NCBI GenBank assembly: GCA_937926205.1
Contig: CALEYL010000046.1
Coordinates: forward strand, 1 to 64,000
Length of the DNA: 64,000 nucleotides
Source of the DNA: an uncultured Saprospiraceae bacterium
GTDB lineage: Bacteria > Bacteroidota > Bacteroidia > Chitinophagales > Saprospiraceae
Direction of reading: 5' to 3'
Shown piece by piece: positions 52,034 through 60,785 of the stretch (within the stretch, counting starts at the first letter, position 1; each line of letters begins with the position of its first letter). The position numbers and the translations under genes were made by a program. Under the pieces are notes generated by a model. The model searched no databases. It was not told the DNA's origin and saw only the letters and a program-made list of their open reading frames with translations.

Positions 52034-53176
52034 TCAAATCTTAAAATCAACAACTCCCTCACAAATCCGCGCCAGCGTTTCTTCATCCAGTTCCGTGTGC
52101 ATCGGCAGCGAAAGCACGGTGCGGCACAGAGCATCCGTAACGGGTAAATGGTCAATTTTATGCGTCATGGCATCGCTGTAAGCTTTTTGGGCGTACAACG
52201 GCACGGGGTAATAAATCATGGTCGGAATGCCCAGCGTCTGGAGGTGTGCCTGAAGGGCGTCGCGCCGCCCGTCTTTCACCACCAAAGTATACTGGTGGAA
52301 AACATGGGTGGAATTGTGCTGACGCGCCGGTGTTTCCAGATGTGGCAGATCTGCAAATGCCCGATCGTAGTAAGCAGCTGCAGCCTGACGAGCGGCAGCA
52401 TATTGGTCCAGATGCCGGAGTTTGATGTCGAGAATGGCAGCCTGGATGGAGTCCAGCCGCGAGTTCACCCCAACCAGATCGTGGTAGTAGCGCTTGGTCT
52501 GGCCATGGTTGGCAATCATCCGGCATTTTTCAGCCAGTGCGTCGTCGTTGGTATACAGTGCGCCGCCGTCGCCGTAGCAGCCCAGGTTTTTAGAAGGATA
52601 AAAAGACGTGCAGCCGATATGGCCGATGGCGCCTGTTTTCAGGGTATGCCCGTCGCGGAAGGTATAATCGGTGCCGATGGCCTGTGCATTGTCTTCGATG
52701 ACAAAAAGGTTGTGGCGCCGGGCCACTTCCATGATGTCTTCCATGTCGCAGCTTTGGCCAAACAGGTGTACCGGAACGATGGCTTTTGTTGCCGGGGTAA
52801 TGGCGGCTTCGACCAATGCAGCCGTAATGTTGAAGGTGTGCGGATCCACATCGATCATAACGGGACGAAGGCGCAATAAGGCGATGACTTCAGCGGTGGC
52901 GACATAGGTGAATGCCGGGACGATGACTTCATCGCCGGGTTCAAGACCCGCTGCCATCATGGCGATTTGCAGGGCGTCTGTTCCGTTTGCGCAGGGAATG
53001 ACGTGTTTTACCCCGAGATAGGCTTCCATATTGGCCTGGAAGGATTTTACAGCCGGACCATTGATGAAAGCGCCAGAGCGGATAACATCCAACACCGCAG
53101 CATCTACTTCGGACTGAATCCGGTTGTACTGGGCGTGTAAATCCACCATTTGTATGTTTCGTAAAGCAGTTGCCAT
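52034..53176 (-). CDS. wbpE: UDP-2-acetamido-3-keto-glucuronate aminotransferase (WbpE-like)
   Basis: A 380-residue DegT/DnrJ PLP aminotransferase. Start VDLHAQYNRIQSEVDAAVL, GTDALQIAMMA (about 65), VIEDNAQAIGT (cofactor Asp) and GCTSFYPSKNLGCYGDGG with the PLP lysine in SKNLG. This is the typical WbpE sequence pattern. It gives UDP-GlcNAc3NA, the WbpD substrate. A promoter candidate lies at 53239-53268. Confidence 0.93.
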   Translation of the reverse strand: MATALRNIQMVDLHAQYNRIQSEVDAAVLDVIRSGAFINGPAVKSFQANMEAYLGVKHVIPCANGTDALQIAMMAAGLEPGDEVIVPAFTYVATAEVIALLRLRPVMIDVDPHTFNITAALVEAAITPATKAIVPVHLFGQSCDMEDIMEVARRHNLFVIEDNAQAIGTDYTFRDGHTLKTGAIGHIGCTSFYPSKNLGCYGDGGALYTNDDALAEKCRMIANHGQTKRYYHDLVGVNSRLDSIQAAILDIKLRHLDQYAAARQAAAAYYDRAFADLPHLETPARQHNSTHVFHQYTLVVKDGRRDALQAHLQTLGIPTMIYYPVPLYAQKAYSDAMTHKIDHLPVTDALCRTVLSLPMHTELDEETLARICEGVVDFKI

Positions 53177-53238
53177 ATTCTCTCGATTTTTACTTTGTCC
53201 TCACAGGAACCAAGTCGTTGTTACTTTCAAAAGCGGCG

Positions 53239-53268
53239 CAAACTTACAACAAAGCATCAAGACTCAAA
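53239..53268 (-). promoter_or_regulatory. Candidate Bacteroidota promoter for wbpE
   Basis: On the minus strand TTTG, 18 bp, TAAGTTTG (TAnnTTTG), about 63 bp before the wbpE start. The spacer is slightly shorter than the usual 19-21 bp. The upstream part lies in the end of the lhgO gene. Confidence 0.45.
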
Positions 53269-54549
53269 CTGTTGCAGCGCCTTAATTGCCACAGTTTCTC
53301 CTATTGCCAGCGAAGCTGTTGCAGCCGGCGAAGGCGCGTTGCAAACATTGATGACGCCGGGTTGTTCGTAGATTAAAAAATCATCGGCCAGGTTGCCGCC
53401 AACATCGCAGGCCATGGCACGCACGCCCGATCCGCCACGTTGAACGTCAGCATACTTCAGTTCCGGCAACAGGCGCTGAAGCGCATGTACAAACGCCGTT
53501 TTGGAAAAAGAGCGATGTATTTCCTCAAATCCTTCACGCCAGTATTTTCGGGCCATGTTCCGGAATCCGGAATAGGCAGCCATTTCTATCAATTCCGGAA
53601 AATTTACCTGCCATCGGCTGTAACCTTCGCGTTTGAAGGCCAACACTGCGTTGGGCCCTGCTTCAATTCCGCCTTCAATCATCCGGGTAAAATGGACCCC
53701 GAGAAAAGGGAAAGCAGGGTTTGGCACCGGGTAAACCAGATTGCGGATCAGGTGCTCTTTTTCAGGAACCAGTTTGTAATATTCACCCCGAAAAGGCAGG
53801 ATTTTCAAAGCCAGTCGCGGTATGGTCATGGTAGCTACCCGGTCAGAGTACAAACCGGCACAATTAATGACCAGTTTGGCACGCACTTCGCCCCGCTCTG
53901 TCAGGACCAGCATGTCGTCGTTGTCCCTCAGGATGTTGAGCACTTTTGCTCCAAACAAAGCCTGTCCTCCCTGATCTGTCACAAGTTCCAGATATTTTAC
54001 AGCAACCTGTTTGTAGTTGATGATGCCGGCCTGGGGCACCCAAACGGCTTCAACGCCTTTCACGTGTGGCTCTATTTCGCTTAATTCGCCGGGGTTGATT
54101 TTCTTTATGCCTTCCAGCCCATTCTCCAGCCCCCTTTTGTAGATGCGGTCGAGCCGGATTTGCTCGGAAGCGTTGACTGCAACGATGACTTTGCCGCAGA
54201 TTTCATAAGGCACGTCATGGCGATCGCAAAAGTCGAGCAGCATGCCATAACCTTTCAGGCAATGGCTGGCTTTTGTACCTCCGGGCGTATAATAAATGCC
54301 CGAATGGATGACCCCGCTGTTGTGCCCCGTCTGGTGGCGCGCCACCCCTTCTTCCTTGTCGATGACCACAATTTTCAGGTCTGGCTTGCGGACACTGATT
54401 TGCAGGGCCGTTGCCAATCCAACGATTCCTGCGCCAATAATGGCGACATCAAAAGCTTGTATGTTATTTATCGGTTGCAAAGGCAGTTCATAGCCGATTT
54501 TATCCGGGTCTAATGAGTATGAATCGCTTATGTCTGGCTTCTGGCCCAC
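53257..54549 (-). CDS. lhgO: L-2-hydroxyglutarate oxidase
   Basis: A 430-residue FAD oxidoreductase of the DAO family. FAD-binding VAIIGAGIVGLATALQI (about 35-51), GHNSGVIHSGIYYTPGG (about 73-89) and GVHFTRMIEGGIEAGPNAVL are the LhgO pattern. It oxidises L-2-hydroxyglutarate to 2-oxoglutarate at the membrane. The C-terminal ATASLAIGETV is typical. Its start overlaps the regulator gene by 22 nt. It may be a housekeeping gene next to the polysaccharide region rather than part of it. Confidence 0.93.
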   Translation of the reverse strand: MGQKPDISDSYSLDPDKIGYELPLQPINNIQAFDVAIIGAGIVGLATALQISVRKPDLKIVVIDKEEGVARHQTGHNSGVIHSGIYYTPGGTKASHCLKGYGMLLDFCDRHDVPYEICGKVIVAVNASEQIRLDRIYKRGLENGLEGIKKINPGELSEIEPHVKGVEAVWVPQAGIINYKQVAVKYLELVTDQGGQALFGAKVLNILRDNDDMLVLTERGEVRAKLVINCAGLYSDRVATMTIPRLALKILPFRGEYYKLVPEKEHLIRNLVYPVPNPAFPFLGVHFTRMIEGGIEAGPNAVLAFKREGYSRWQVNFPELIEMAAYSGFRNMARKYWREGFEEIHRSFSKTAFVHALQRLLPELKYADVQRGGSGVRAMACDVGGNLADDFLIYEQPGVINVCNAPSPAATASLAIGETVAIKALQQFES

Positions 54550-55070
54550 AACAAAAGCGGCTTGGGTTTTGTCTGGTCCCAGTTTTCCAGTTTACTGAAT
54601 TCCTGTTCGCTGTAAATCAGATATCGTATTTTTCGTTTGACCAATGCTTCAGCCCGTTCAATCAGGTGGACCAGGTAGTTCTTTTCAATGTTGCCGATAA
54701 AAACCAGATCGATAACCTGGCTGTCGATTCCTTTTGAAAATTCTCCTATGACGAAGACCTTGCTGACCTCCCCAAGTCGTTCTATCACGTTTTCTACAAT
54801 CTGATCGAGCCCCACCTGCTTGAGGAGGATGTTGTGTACTTCCCTGAACAGCGGGTGGCCCGTATTGGCCTGAAATATTTTCTTGTTCCCGTCGAGTCTG
54901 GACACGAGCATTCCGGCTTCTTCCAGGCGATTGAGTTCAATCCTGATGGCATTAGAGGAATCACCGAACTCACTTTCCAGGCTGCGCAGGTAAGCAGTAG
55001 CATGACTGTTGAGGAAAAACTTCATCAACAACTTAATGCGCGTTTTGGAAGAAATGAGTGCTTCAATCAT
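54528..55070 (-). CDS. Winged-helix regulator with degenerate nucleotidyltransferase-like domain
   Basis: A 180-residue protein. Residues 1-75 are an ArsR/MarR-like winged helix (TRIKLLMKFFLNSHATAYLR, IELNRLEEAGMLVSRLDGNK). Residues 100-180 look like a minimal nucleotidyltransferase (MNT-like) fold with VFVIGEFSKGIDSQVIDLVF, in which the usual GS and DxD are only partly kept. Such proteins recur beside Bacteroidota capsule genes. It overlaps lhgO by 22 nt and has its own promoter. Target unknown. Confidence 0.75.
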   Translation of the reverse strand: MIEALISSKTRIKLLMKFFLNSHATAYLRSLESEFGDSSNAIRIELNRLEEAGMLVSRLDGNKKIFQANTGHPLFREVHNILLKQVGLDQIVENVIERLGEVSKVFVIGEFSKGIDSQVIDLVFIGNIEKNYLVHLIERAEALVKRKIRYLIYSEQEFSKLENWDQTKPKPLLLWARSQT

Positions 55071-55103
55071 TAACGAGTAATAAAACTACTCAAAAATTAG
55101 AAT

Positions 55104-55135
55104 CAAAAATAGAAACGCCATTTCAATCGCGCAAA
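55104..55135 (-). promoter_or_regulatory. Bacteroidota-type promoter for the regulator-lhgO operon
   Basis: On the minus strand TTTG (55135-55132), 20 bp, TATTTTTG (55111-55104), matching the TTTG-N19-21-TAnnTTTG consensus. It lies 34 bp upstream of the regulator start. Confidence 0.7.
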
Positions 55136-55170
55136 TTTTGCGAGGCCTGATTTTTTAATAAAAGGTGGTG

Positions 55171-55596
55171 TTAATAGGAAAGCTTGATTTGAATCATTTG
55201 ATCTTTATCGTGAGGGAATAATTGCTTTTCGAAAGCTGGTTCGCTCATAAAACCACGGGCATCATTGGAAAATCCATACCCTTCTTTAGGGATCCCAAGA
55301 AAATTAAAATCCAATTTTCCGTTCCGGTTTTCATCGTGATAGATTTGTACAGCGTACTTCCCTTTGGATAAGTCTTTAATCGTTAATGTGCTGGTTTTGT
55401 TGTTAATGGAAACGAATTGTTGGGTTACAATTCCTTTTTTCCCATCCAGTAGGCGGAGCGCAATTTGCCCCGAGTTATTTTTAATATTTACAATTTTTAT
55501 TTCAAGATCAAAACCGGAAGCAGAATTTTTCACGGCATTTTCCGAATGAATCGGATAAAAAAAGACACTTTGAAAAAAAAGAAGAAATATTGACAT
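55171..55596 (-). CDS. DUF2141 exported protein
   Basis: A 141-residue protein if the ATG at 55596 is used (MSIFLLFFQSVFF, a signal-like start). The frame extends upstream to 55674 without family support. The core LEIKIVNIKNNSGQIALRLL, YAVQIYHDENRNGKLDFNFLG and PKEGYGFSNDARG is the DUF2141 pattern, a beta-sandwich envelope protein of unknown function. It stands alone between the regulator and the divergent small peptide gene. Confidence 0.85.
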   Translation of the reverse strand: MSIFLLFFQSVFFYPIHSENAVKNSASGFDLEIKIVNIKNNSGQIALRLLDGKKGIVTQQFVSINNKTSTLTIKDLSKGKYAVQIYHDENRNGKLDFNFLGIPKEGYGFSNDARGFMSEPAFEKQLFPHDKDQMIQIKLSY

Positions 55597-55747
55597 GGTT
55601 ATGTAATTTTTATGGATATTCACGTTATAATGGTCAACAGTCATAAGGCTGTAAAGTTCTTTTATATACAGCATCCTAAGCGATTACCTTGGACAAGCAC
55701 ACCTATACGCTTTTTCCAAACCGATATTTTATAAAACCTTTACTTTT

Positions 55748-55861
55748 ATGACACGCTTAAACAATTTTCAAGGTGAAGAGGTGCTGGATGCACTACAATT
55801 ATTGTTGATTCAAGGAGGAGGAGATCCGCCGCCATGGCCAGACCAGGACGACGATTTCTAA
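55748..55861 (+). CDS. 37-residue peptide gene with Gly-Gly-Gly and an acidic Pro/Trp tail
   Basis: A monocistronic small ORF followed by a strong terminator. The product starts MTRLNNFQGEEVLDALQ, continues with an LLLI hydrophobic stretch, then GGGDPPPWPDQDDDF at the C-terminus. The arrangement (helical N-terminus, glycine pair, short distinct tail) resembles a RiPP or bacteriocin precursor, but no maturation gene is adjacent. Not recognised as any named family. It may be a real peptide gene or a chance ORF; the tight terminator argues for a transcript. Confidence 0.5.
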   Translation: MTRLNNFQGEEVLDALQLLLIQGGGDPPPWPDQDDDF

Positions 55862-55896
55862 CGAAAAAGGAAAGGGGCTTTTGCCTCTCCAAAATA

Positions 55897-55929
55897 ACGG
55901 CTGCCGCATGCTTTGTGGCAGCCGTTTTT
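55897..55929 (+). terminator. Intrinsic terminator after the 37-residue gene
   Basis: Stem ACGGCTGCC (55897-55905) pairs perfectly with GGCAGCCGT (55917-55925), loop GCATGCTTTGT, followed by TTTTC. A second weaker hairpin AGGGGCTTTTGCCTCT precedes it. Confidence 0.85.
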
Positions 55930-55975
55930 CTTTAATCCTGCATGAATCTGCTAATTATGCTTATATTTGTTGGGC

Positions 55976-58024
55976 ATGAATGATTGGGTCCAAAAACGCG
56001 TTTTTCCTCATTTATTAACACGGCCTTGGAGCACTCCCTGCTTTCAAAATGTCCTCCTTTTGTACTTTATTGGCCTTTTCATCCTGCCACCTTCCTTTGC
56101 ATTTTCACAGTCTGATTCGATTCTGTCCCGGTCAAGGAAAAACAACTTTGACGTCAATGAGACCTACAACAGAGCCAATCAATTTTATAAAGCAGAAGCT
56201 TACAACAAATCGCTGACCCTGCTACTGGAGGGCCTGGAAAACCTGAAGCAACGCGACAGTTCTTATTACCGGTTCATTCGGCTTATCGGGCGCAATTACC
56301 AGAAACTCTCCTATTACCAACGGGCTTTAGACAATTATTCGACATTCCTTAAATGGGCTGACTCACAGAAACTGGAGAAAGAAGCAGCCAAGGTATGCGC
56401 CTATATTTCCGCAACTTATCAGGCCATCGGCGACTTCAAGCATGCCTACGACTATGGGTTGGAGTGCCTGCGCAGAAACGAAGTACGCAAAGATTCTGCA
56501 GGCATCGCTGAGGCTTTATATGAATTGGGAACCCTGTTTTTTTACAATAAGAATCCCGAAGAGGCGCTCAGTTATTATCAAAAATCCATGGCGGTCAGTA
56601 CTTCGCTGAATGACCCCAAGATTTTGTTCTCCTGTCTCGGCGCCATCGGATCAGCATACGAGGAATTGGGCAATCTCGATGCAGCATTGAACTACAACCT
56701 TCAGTCGCTCGACATTGCCCGCAAGATGGGACAAAAACTTCCGGAAGCCTACGCGCTCCACAACATTGGTACCGTTTCTATCAAGCAAAAGTTATACAAT
56801 CAGGCGTCAATCTACCTGAATGCCTCCCTCGCCCTGAAACGCCAAATCGACGACGTATGGGGGATGGTGGCGAGTTATAAATACCTCGGTTTGCTTCACA
56901 TTGAGGAAGGAAATTACGACCTGGCCATTAAAGATTTGAACGAAGCCATTGAACTGGCCAAGTCAAGCAACAGCTTCAACAGGGAAGCGGAACTGCTCAC
57001 TATTCTCGGCGATGCCTACGCCAAAGCCGGAAAGTCAGGGGAAGCAATCCTGTCCCTGCGCCGGTCCGCTGATTTGAAAGACTCTATCCTTTCCGAAGCC
57101 ATCGTCCGTGAACTGGGCGAAAAAAAGGAGAGTTATGAGTTGATGAAAAAAGAACGGGAGATTACCGTGCTCACCAAAGAACAGGAAATCAACGAGTTGA
57201 GAACCTACCTTTTTGCCATCATTGCCGGATTCCTTTTAATTGCCGGCTGGATTCTATGGCGCCAATACCGCATTCAGCAGCGCAATAATGCCCTGCTAAA
57301 AGAAAAAAACGAGTTCATCGACGGACAGAACCAGCTGCTTAATCTGGCCAACGTGGAACTACAACAATTTGCTCACGTAGCTTCGCACGACCTCCGGGAA
57401 CCTCTACGGACCATTGGCTCTTTCAGTACGCTGCTGAGCCGTCATTACGACGATAAATTTGACGATGAAGCCAAAGAATACCAGGGCTTTATTCAAAGTG
57501 CCGTTAAAAGAATGCAACAACTGCTGGACGATTTGCTGGATTATGCCCGTCTGGAACACAAAGAAAGCGACCGGGAGAAGACGGAAATGAACAAGGTGGT
57601 GCAGGAAGCGCAAATGAACCTGAAAACGCTCATCGAGAGCGCCGGGGCTACGATAGAGGCAGCGCCGCTCCCTGAGATTCGGGTCTTCCCGCGACAGATG
57701 GTGCAGCTTTTTCAAAACCTCATCAGCAATGGCATCAAGTACCGAAGCCAGGCGGCGCCCCATATCCGGATCAGCGCGACAGCTTCAGAAAATGGGCAGC
57801 AATATACCTTTGCGGTAAGCGACAATGGCATGGGCATGGAAAAAGCCAATCTGGAACGGATCTTTAACATGTTCGTGCGTTTGCACAAATTAGGCGACTA
57901 CGAAGGCACCGGAATTGGTCTCGCTACCTGCAAAAAAATAATCGAGCGACATGGCGGGAAAATATGGGCCGAGTCCACCCCCGGCGAGGGCAGCACCTTC
58001 TATTTTTCAATTCCCGTTTCGTAA
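55976..58024 (+). CDS. TPR-containing sensor histidine kinase
   Basis: A 682-residue protein from the ATG at 55976 (an in-frame TTG at 55967 is less likely). An N-terminal signal or anchor (NVLLLYFIGLFILPPSFAF) is followed by about seven tetratricopeptide repeats (residues 60-370), one membrane span (LFAIIAGFLLIAGWILW, about 405), a HisKA domain with HVASHDLREPLRTIG (about 465) and an HATPase with NLISNGIKYRS, DNGMGM and GTGIGLATCKKI (570-682). A TATATTTG sits at 55962-55969, just before the start. No response regulator is adjacent. Confidence 0.92.
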   Translation: MNDWVQKRVFPHLLTRPWSTPCFQNVLLLYFIGLFILPPSFAFSQSDSILSRSRKNNFDVNETYNRANQFYKAEAYNKSLTLLLEGLENLKQRDSSYYRFIRLIGRNYQKLSYYQRALDNYSTFLKWADSQKLEKEAAKVCAYISATYQAIGDFKHAYDYGLECLRRNEVRKDSAGIAEALYELGTLFFYNKNPEEALSYYQKSMAVSTSLNDPKILFSCLGAIGSAYEELGNLDAALNYNLQSLDIARKMGQKLPEAYALHNIGTVSIKQKLYNQASIYLNASLALKRQIDDVWGMVASYKYLGLLHIEEGNYDLAIKDLNEAIELAKSSNSFNREAELLTILGDAYAKAGKSGEAILSLRRSADLKDSILSEAIVRELGEKKESYELMKKEREITVLTKEQEINELRTYLFAIIAGFLLIAGWILWRQYRIQQRNNALLKEKNEFIDGQNQLLNLANVELQQFAHVASHDLREPLRTIGSFSTLLSRHYDDKFDDEAKEYQGFIQSAVKRMQQLLDDLLDYARLEHKESDREKTEMNKVVQEAQMNLKTLIESAGATIEAAPLPEIRVFPRQMVQLFQNLISNGIKYRSQAAPHIRISATASENGQQYTFAVSDNGMGMEKANLERIFNMFVRLHKLGDYEGTGIGLATCKKIIERHGGKIWAESTPGEGSTFYFSIPVS

Positions 58025-58188
58025 AAAAATCAGATGTGTTCGCGATGTCATTGCGATTTATTGCTACTTTTGCTCATGGAGCCATACTTTGTGCAGCCCG
58101 GGAAGATCAAACCTGCCCAATTGGCTGACTCAGATATGAAAGCATCGCTTTTAGCCTGATTTTACAGGCAATATTTCAGCACTCTACT

Positions 58189-58749
58189 ATGCCAATACTT
58201 GACAAACTTCGTGCCTTTTTCCAGACTGAGCCTTCCATCGAGGCACAGGCGAACCTGGTTTTGATCCGGCAACGCCAGTACAAAACGTCTAAACCATACA
58301 CTACGAACATGCTAAACTCTATTACACTTTCTTCAGATATGAAGACGCTCTACCTGATTGATAATGGCAGGGCAATTTCCTATTCTCTGGAATCTGGTAA
58401 TGGCATCCTGATTGGGGCCTTAAAAGATCAATTGGTCGTAGCAAGCGCACTGGCCCCGATTGAAGAAAACCCAACCCCCGATGGCGGCGGAGCACTCGCC
58501 GGCCGTGCTGCAAACACAAGGCTAACCCTGAATACAACCGGAAAAAATCAGTGGACGCTTTCTTACAACCAAACCAACCGTACACTCTCGGTTGTTGGCG
58601 TTGGCGATATTGACATTGGATTGCGCAGCCCGGATAATTCAAAAGAATGCGACAGTTATGCGCTGAATCTTGGAAAGACCATTGTCCACATGATCAGAAA
58701 AAATGACGTAATTGAAGTTACCGCGATTGAAATGCTGGTTACCGGGTAA
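58189..58749 (+). CDS. Protein of unknown function (186 residues)
   Basis: No family recognised. The sequence is beta-rich (TLNTTGKNQWTLSYNQTNRT, LSVVGVGDIDIGLRS) with no signal peptide or membrane span. The start MPILDKLRAFFQTEPS may be an amphipathic helix. It lies 164 bp after the histidine kinase gene in the same direction; TACTTTTG at 58065-58072 fits a -7 box but has no clear -33. It is convergent with the next gene (6 bp between stops). Confidence 0.6.
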   Translation: MPILDKLRAFFQTEPSIEAQANLVLIRQRQYKTSKPYTTNMLNSITLSSDMKTLYLIDNGRAISYSLESGNGILIGALKDQLVVASALAPIEENPTPDGGGALAGRAANTRLTLNTTGKNQWTLSYNQTNRTLSVVGVGDIDIGLRSPDNSKECDSYALNLGKTIVHMIRKNDVIEVTAIEMLVTG

Positions 58750-58755
58750 ATTGGC

Positions 58756-60270
58756 TTACTTTTTCAGGAAATAAACCACAATAGGTCTGCGCTCTATTTT
58801 GTGATTGACCCAGGCAAGCAGGAGTTCATCCACACCAAAAGGCGCCGAATGCTGGGGGGTATTTTTGAATTCAAGCAAAAATGCTTTCACCTCTCCATAG
58901 ATGCTGCGCGCTTCTCCAGATGGCGCGTTGACCAGTTCGCGAATATAGGAAAGCACCGAAAATTCAAAACCATCGGTTTTTCCGTCATTGACCTGGTGCA
59001 AAAACCGGTAAGTGGAACGGATGGCATTTTCCAGTTTGTCAACATCGCCCGATTCCAGCACCGCTATTAAATTCAACAGGTGTATCCCTTTCTGAATGTC
59101 TAATTTGGGTTTCATTTTAGCGGAGCTTTTAATAAGCTTCCGACACCAGGCCTCACATTTGGGAAATTTTTCTATAACGAACAAGCCAATGGCTAAATTA
59201 GCAATGATGGCAGTAACGCTCTCCGGACTAATGCCATATTTGTGCATGCCTGCTTCAATCTCCGGCTCTAACTTTTCCAACTGGTTTACAGCGCCTGTAT
59301 TGATGTAATACATCAGCTTGTTGACGCTGGCTTTTTGAAAAAGAATGGCCCTGTCGTGGAAATAAACAGGATTTTCCTGGTCGAGTTTGTTCAGAAGGTC
59401 CGGAATGTGCTGGTATTGCTCTTTCCTGAACAAAGCGTAAAGGAAGTTGGATATGTCAATGATAAATCGGTAAAATTCTTCGTCTTTGTATTTGGGGTTG
59501 TTGTCCCACCATTCCATCACTTTTGAATAATACAGAACAACCTTGTCGGTGTGGCCGAGCAATTGATTGTACATGGCCAGATCCTGATAGTAGCGCCGTT
59601 CTGCCTGAATCGATTTTACCCGCGTACCAGGTTGCTCCAGAAAAGCAAATTTTTCAATAAGCCGGTTTTTATCGGCCTCATTATTGAGTTGAAAGCGTTG
59701 TGTAAGTTCACCCAGCAACCTGTAGCAACTGTCTAAATACTTATACTCCTCCATCATCAGGGCCACTTGTTCTTCTTTATCGAGTATCAATTCCTCTATA
59801 ACCTGGCGATAATTCTTTCCCTTGCCTTCTGATGCGATTTTACTTTCTTCCTTATTGATCTCCAGCAAAGCCAGGTGGTCGCCCAGTTCTTTTGCCAGGG
59901 CTTTTGCTTCTCCGAGGCGGCCCTCACTTTGCCCGTACAAACCGCGTTCATAAAGGTAGCGCGCATCAAGGATCATCTCTTTGATGCGTGCCGAACGCGA
60001 ATTGGCGCTGCGGTAATCCCGCATGCTACGCAGAATGGCGTCGTAGAGGTAGCTTTTATCGGATGGCAGGTTTTTGCCGAAGCGCTCCTTTAATTTTGCC
60101 TCGTCGTATTCGTCCATGTCGCTGATGTCGCGGAATAGTTCGAGGTAGCGGGCACTTTCCCGGCCGCTTTTTTGGGCGTCGAGGCTGAAGTAGCGCTTTT
60201 CTGCTTTTGACATGGCCTGAACCAACTGAAAAAGATCCTCTTTACTTTTCATCGTGCTGTATTGTGCCAC
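58756..60270 (-). CDS. Large helical protein of unknown function (504 residues)
   Basis: Almost entirely alpha-helical, without signal or membrane segments. Repeated helix pairs such as ERGLYGQSEGRLGEAKALAK and DLAMYNQLLGHTDKVVLYYS look like a divergent TPR superhelix. No catalytic motif is seen. It is a single-gene unit, ending 6 bp from the convergent neighbour, followed by a long gene-free stretch on its 5-prime side. Probably a scaffold or regulatory protein, by fold impression only. Confidence 0.65.
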   Translation of the reverse strand: MAQYSTMKSKEDLFQLVQAMSKAEKRYFSLDAQKSGRESARYLELFRDISDMDEYDEAKLKERFGKNLPSDKSYLYDAILRSMRDYRSANSRSARIKEMILDARYLYERGLYGQSEGRLGEAKALAKELGDHLALLEINKEESKIASEGKGKNYRQVIEELILDKEEQVALMMEEYKYLDSCYRLLGELTQRFQLNNEADKNRLIEKFAFLEQPGTRVKSIQAERRYYQDLAMYNQLLGHTDKVVLYYSKVMEWWDNNPKYKDEEFYRFIIDISNFLYALFRKEQYQHIPDLLNKLDQENPVYFHDRAILFQKASVNKLMYYINTGAVNQLEKLEPEIEAGMHKYGISPESVTAIIANLAIGLFVIEKFPKCEAWCRKLIKSSAKMKPKLDIQKGIHLLNLIAVLESGDVDKLENAIRSTYRFLHQVNDGKTDGFEFSVLSYIRELVNAPSGEARSIYGEVKAFLLEFKNTPQHSAPFGVDELLLAWVNHKIERRPIVVYFLKK

Positions 60271-60752
60271 CGAACGCTGTTTGGCGGTTTAATTTTTGAT
60301 TCAAGCTGCCTTCATTTTTACCTCAAAAGCGCCCAAACCCTTAACGAGGTGTTAAAAACAAGGCAAATTTACAGAAAAATAAAAAAATATTTGCCTCCTA
60401 GGAGTTCCAAGAGCAGAAACAAGCAAAATGTATTAATAACATTGTATAACTTATTTAAAATCATTTATTTAAATTAAAATAATTCAAAAGAAGAAGTTCA
60501 TAAAAAGCATAAAAATGAGTTTTAGAAACCTAAACTTTTTCTCTTCTCTGGTTTTCACAGGGCATGTCAAGCGTATAAATTTGTACTCGTAATCAGAAGG
60601 ATTGCAACAGCGCACAAAAAAATCAGGAAGACTGAATAAACATGCGCCACTGACATCGAGGAAAAAAACCTGAAGTTTCCGCTTCGGGTCCGAAAAATAA
60701 TCTGGTTTATTTCTCAATCTATCTGTCCTTAATTACAAGACTCACTCTTAGG

Positions 60753-60785
60753 CCGGGCAGTGGCCATTCCAGAACCACTGCCCGG
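60753..60785. terminator. Isolated GC-rich hairpin
   Basis: An 11-bp perfect stem CCGGGCAGTGG (60753-60763) with CCACTGCCCGG (60775-60785), loop CCATTCCAGAA, then AAGTTTTG. It lies 483 bp from the nearest gene, so it may end an unknown transcript on the plus strand. Confidence 0.5.

Noticed and set aside
55748..55861. The 37-residue peptide as a second lasso precursor
   Set aside because: It has glycines and an Asp at suitable spacing, but no Thr at -2, no YxxP-type leader motif and no cyclase nearby, so a lasso call is not supported.
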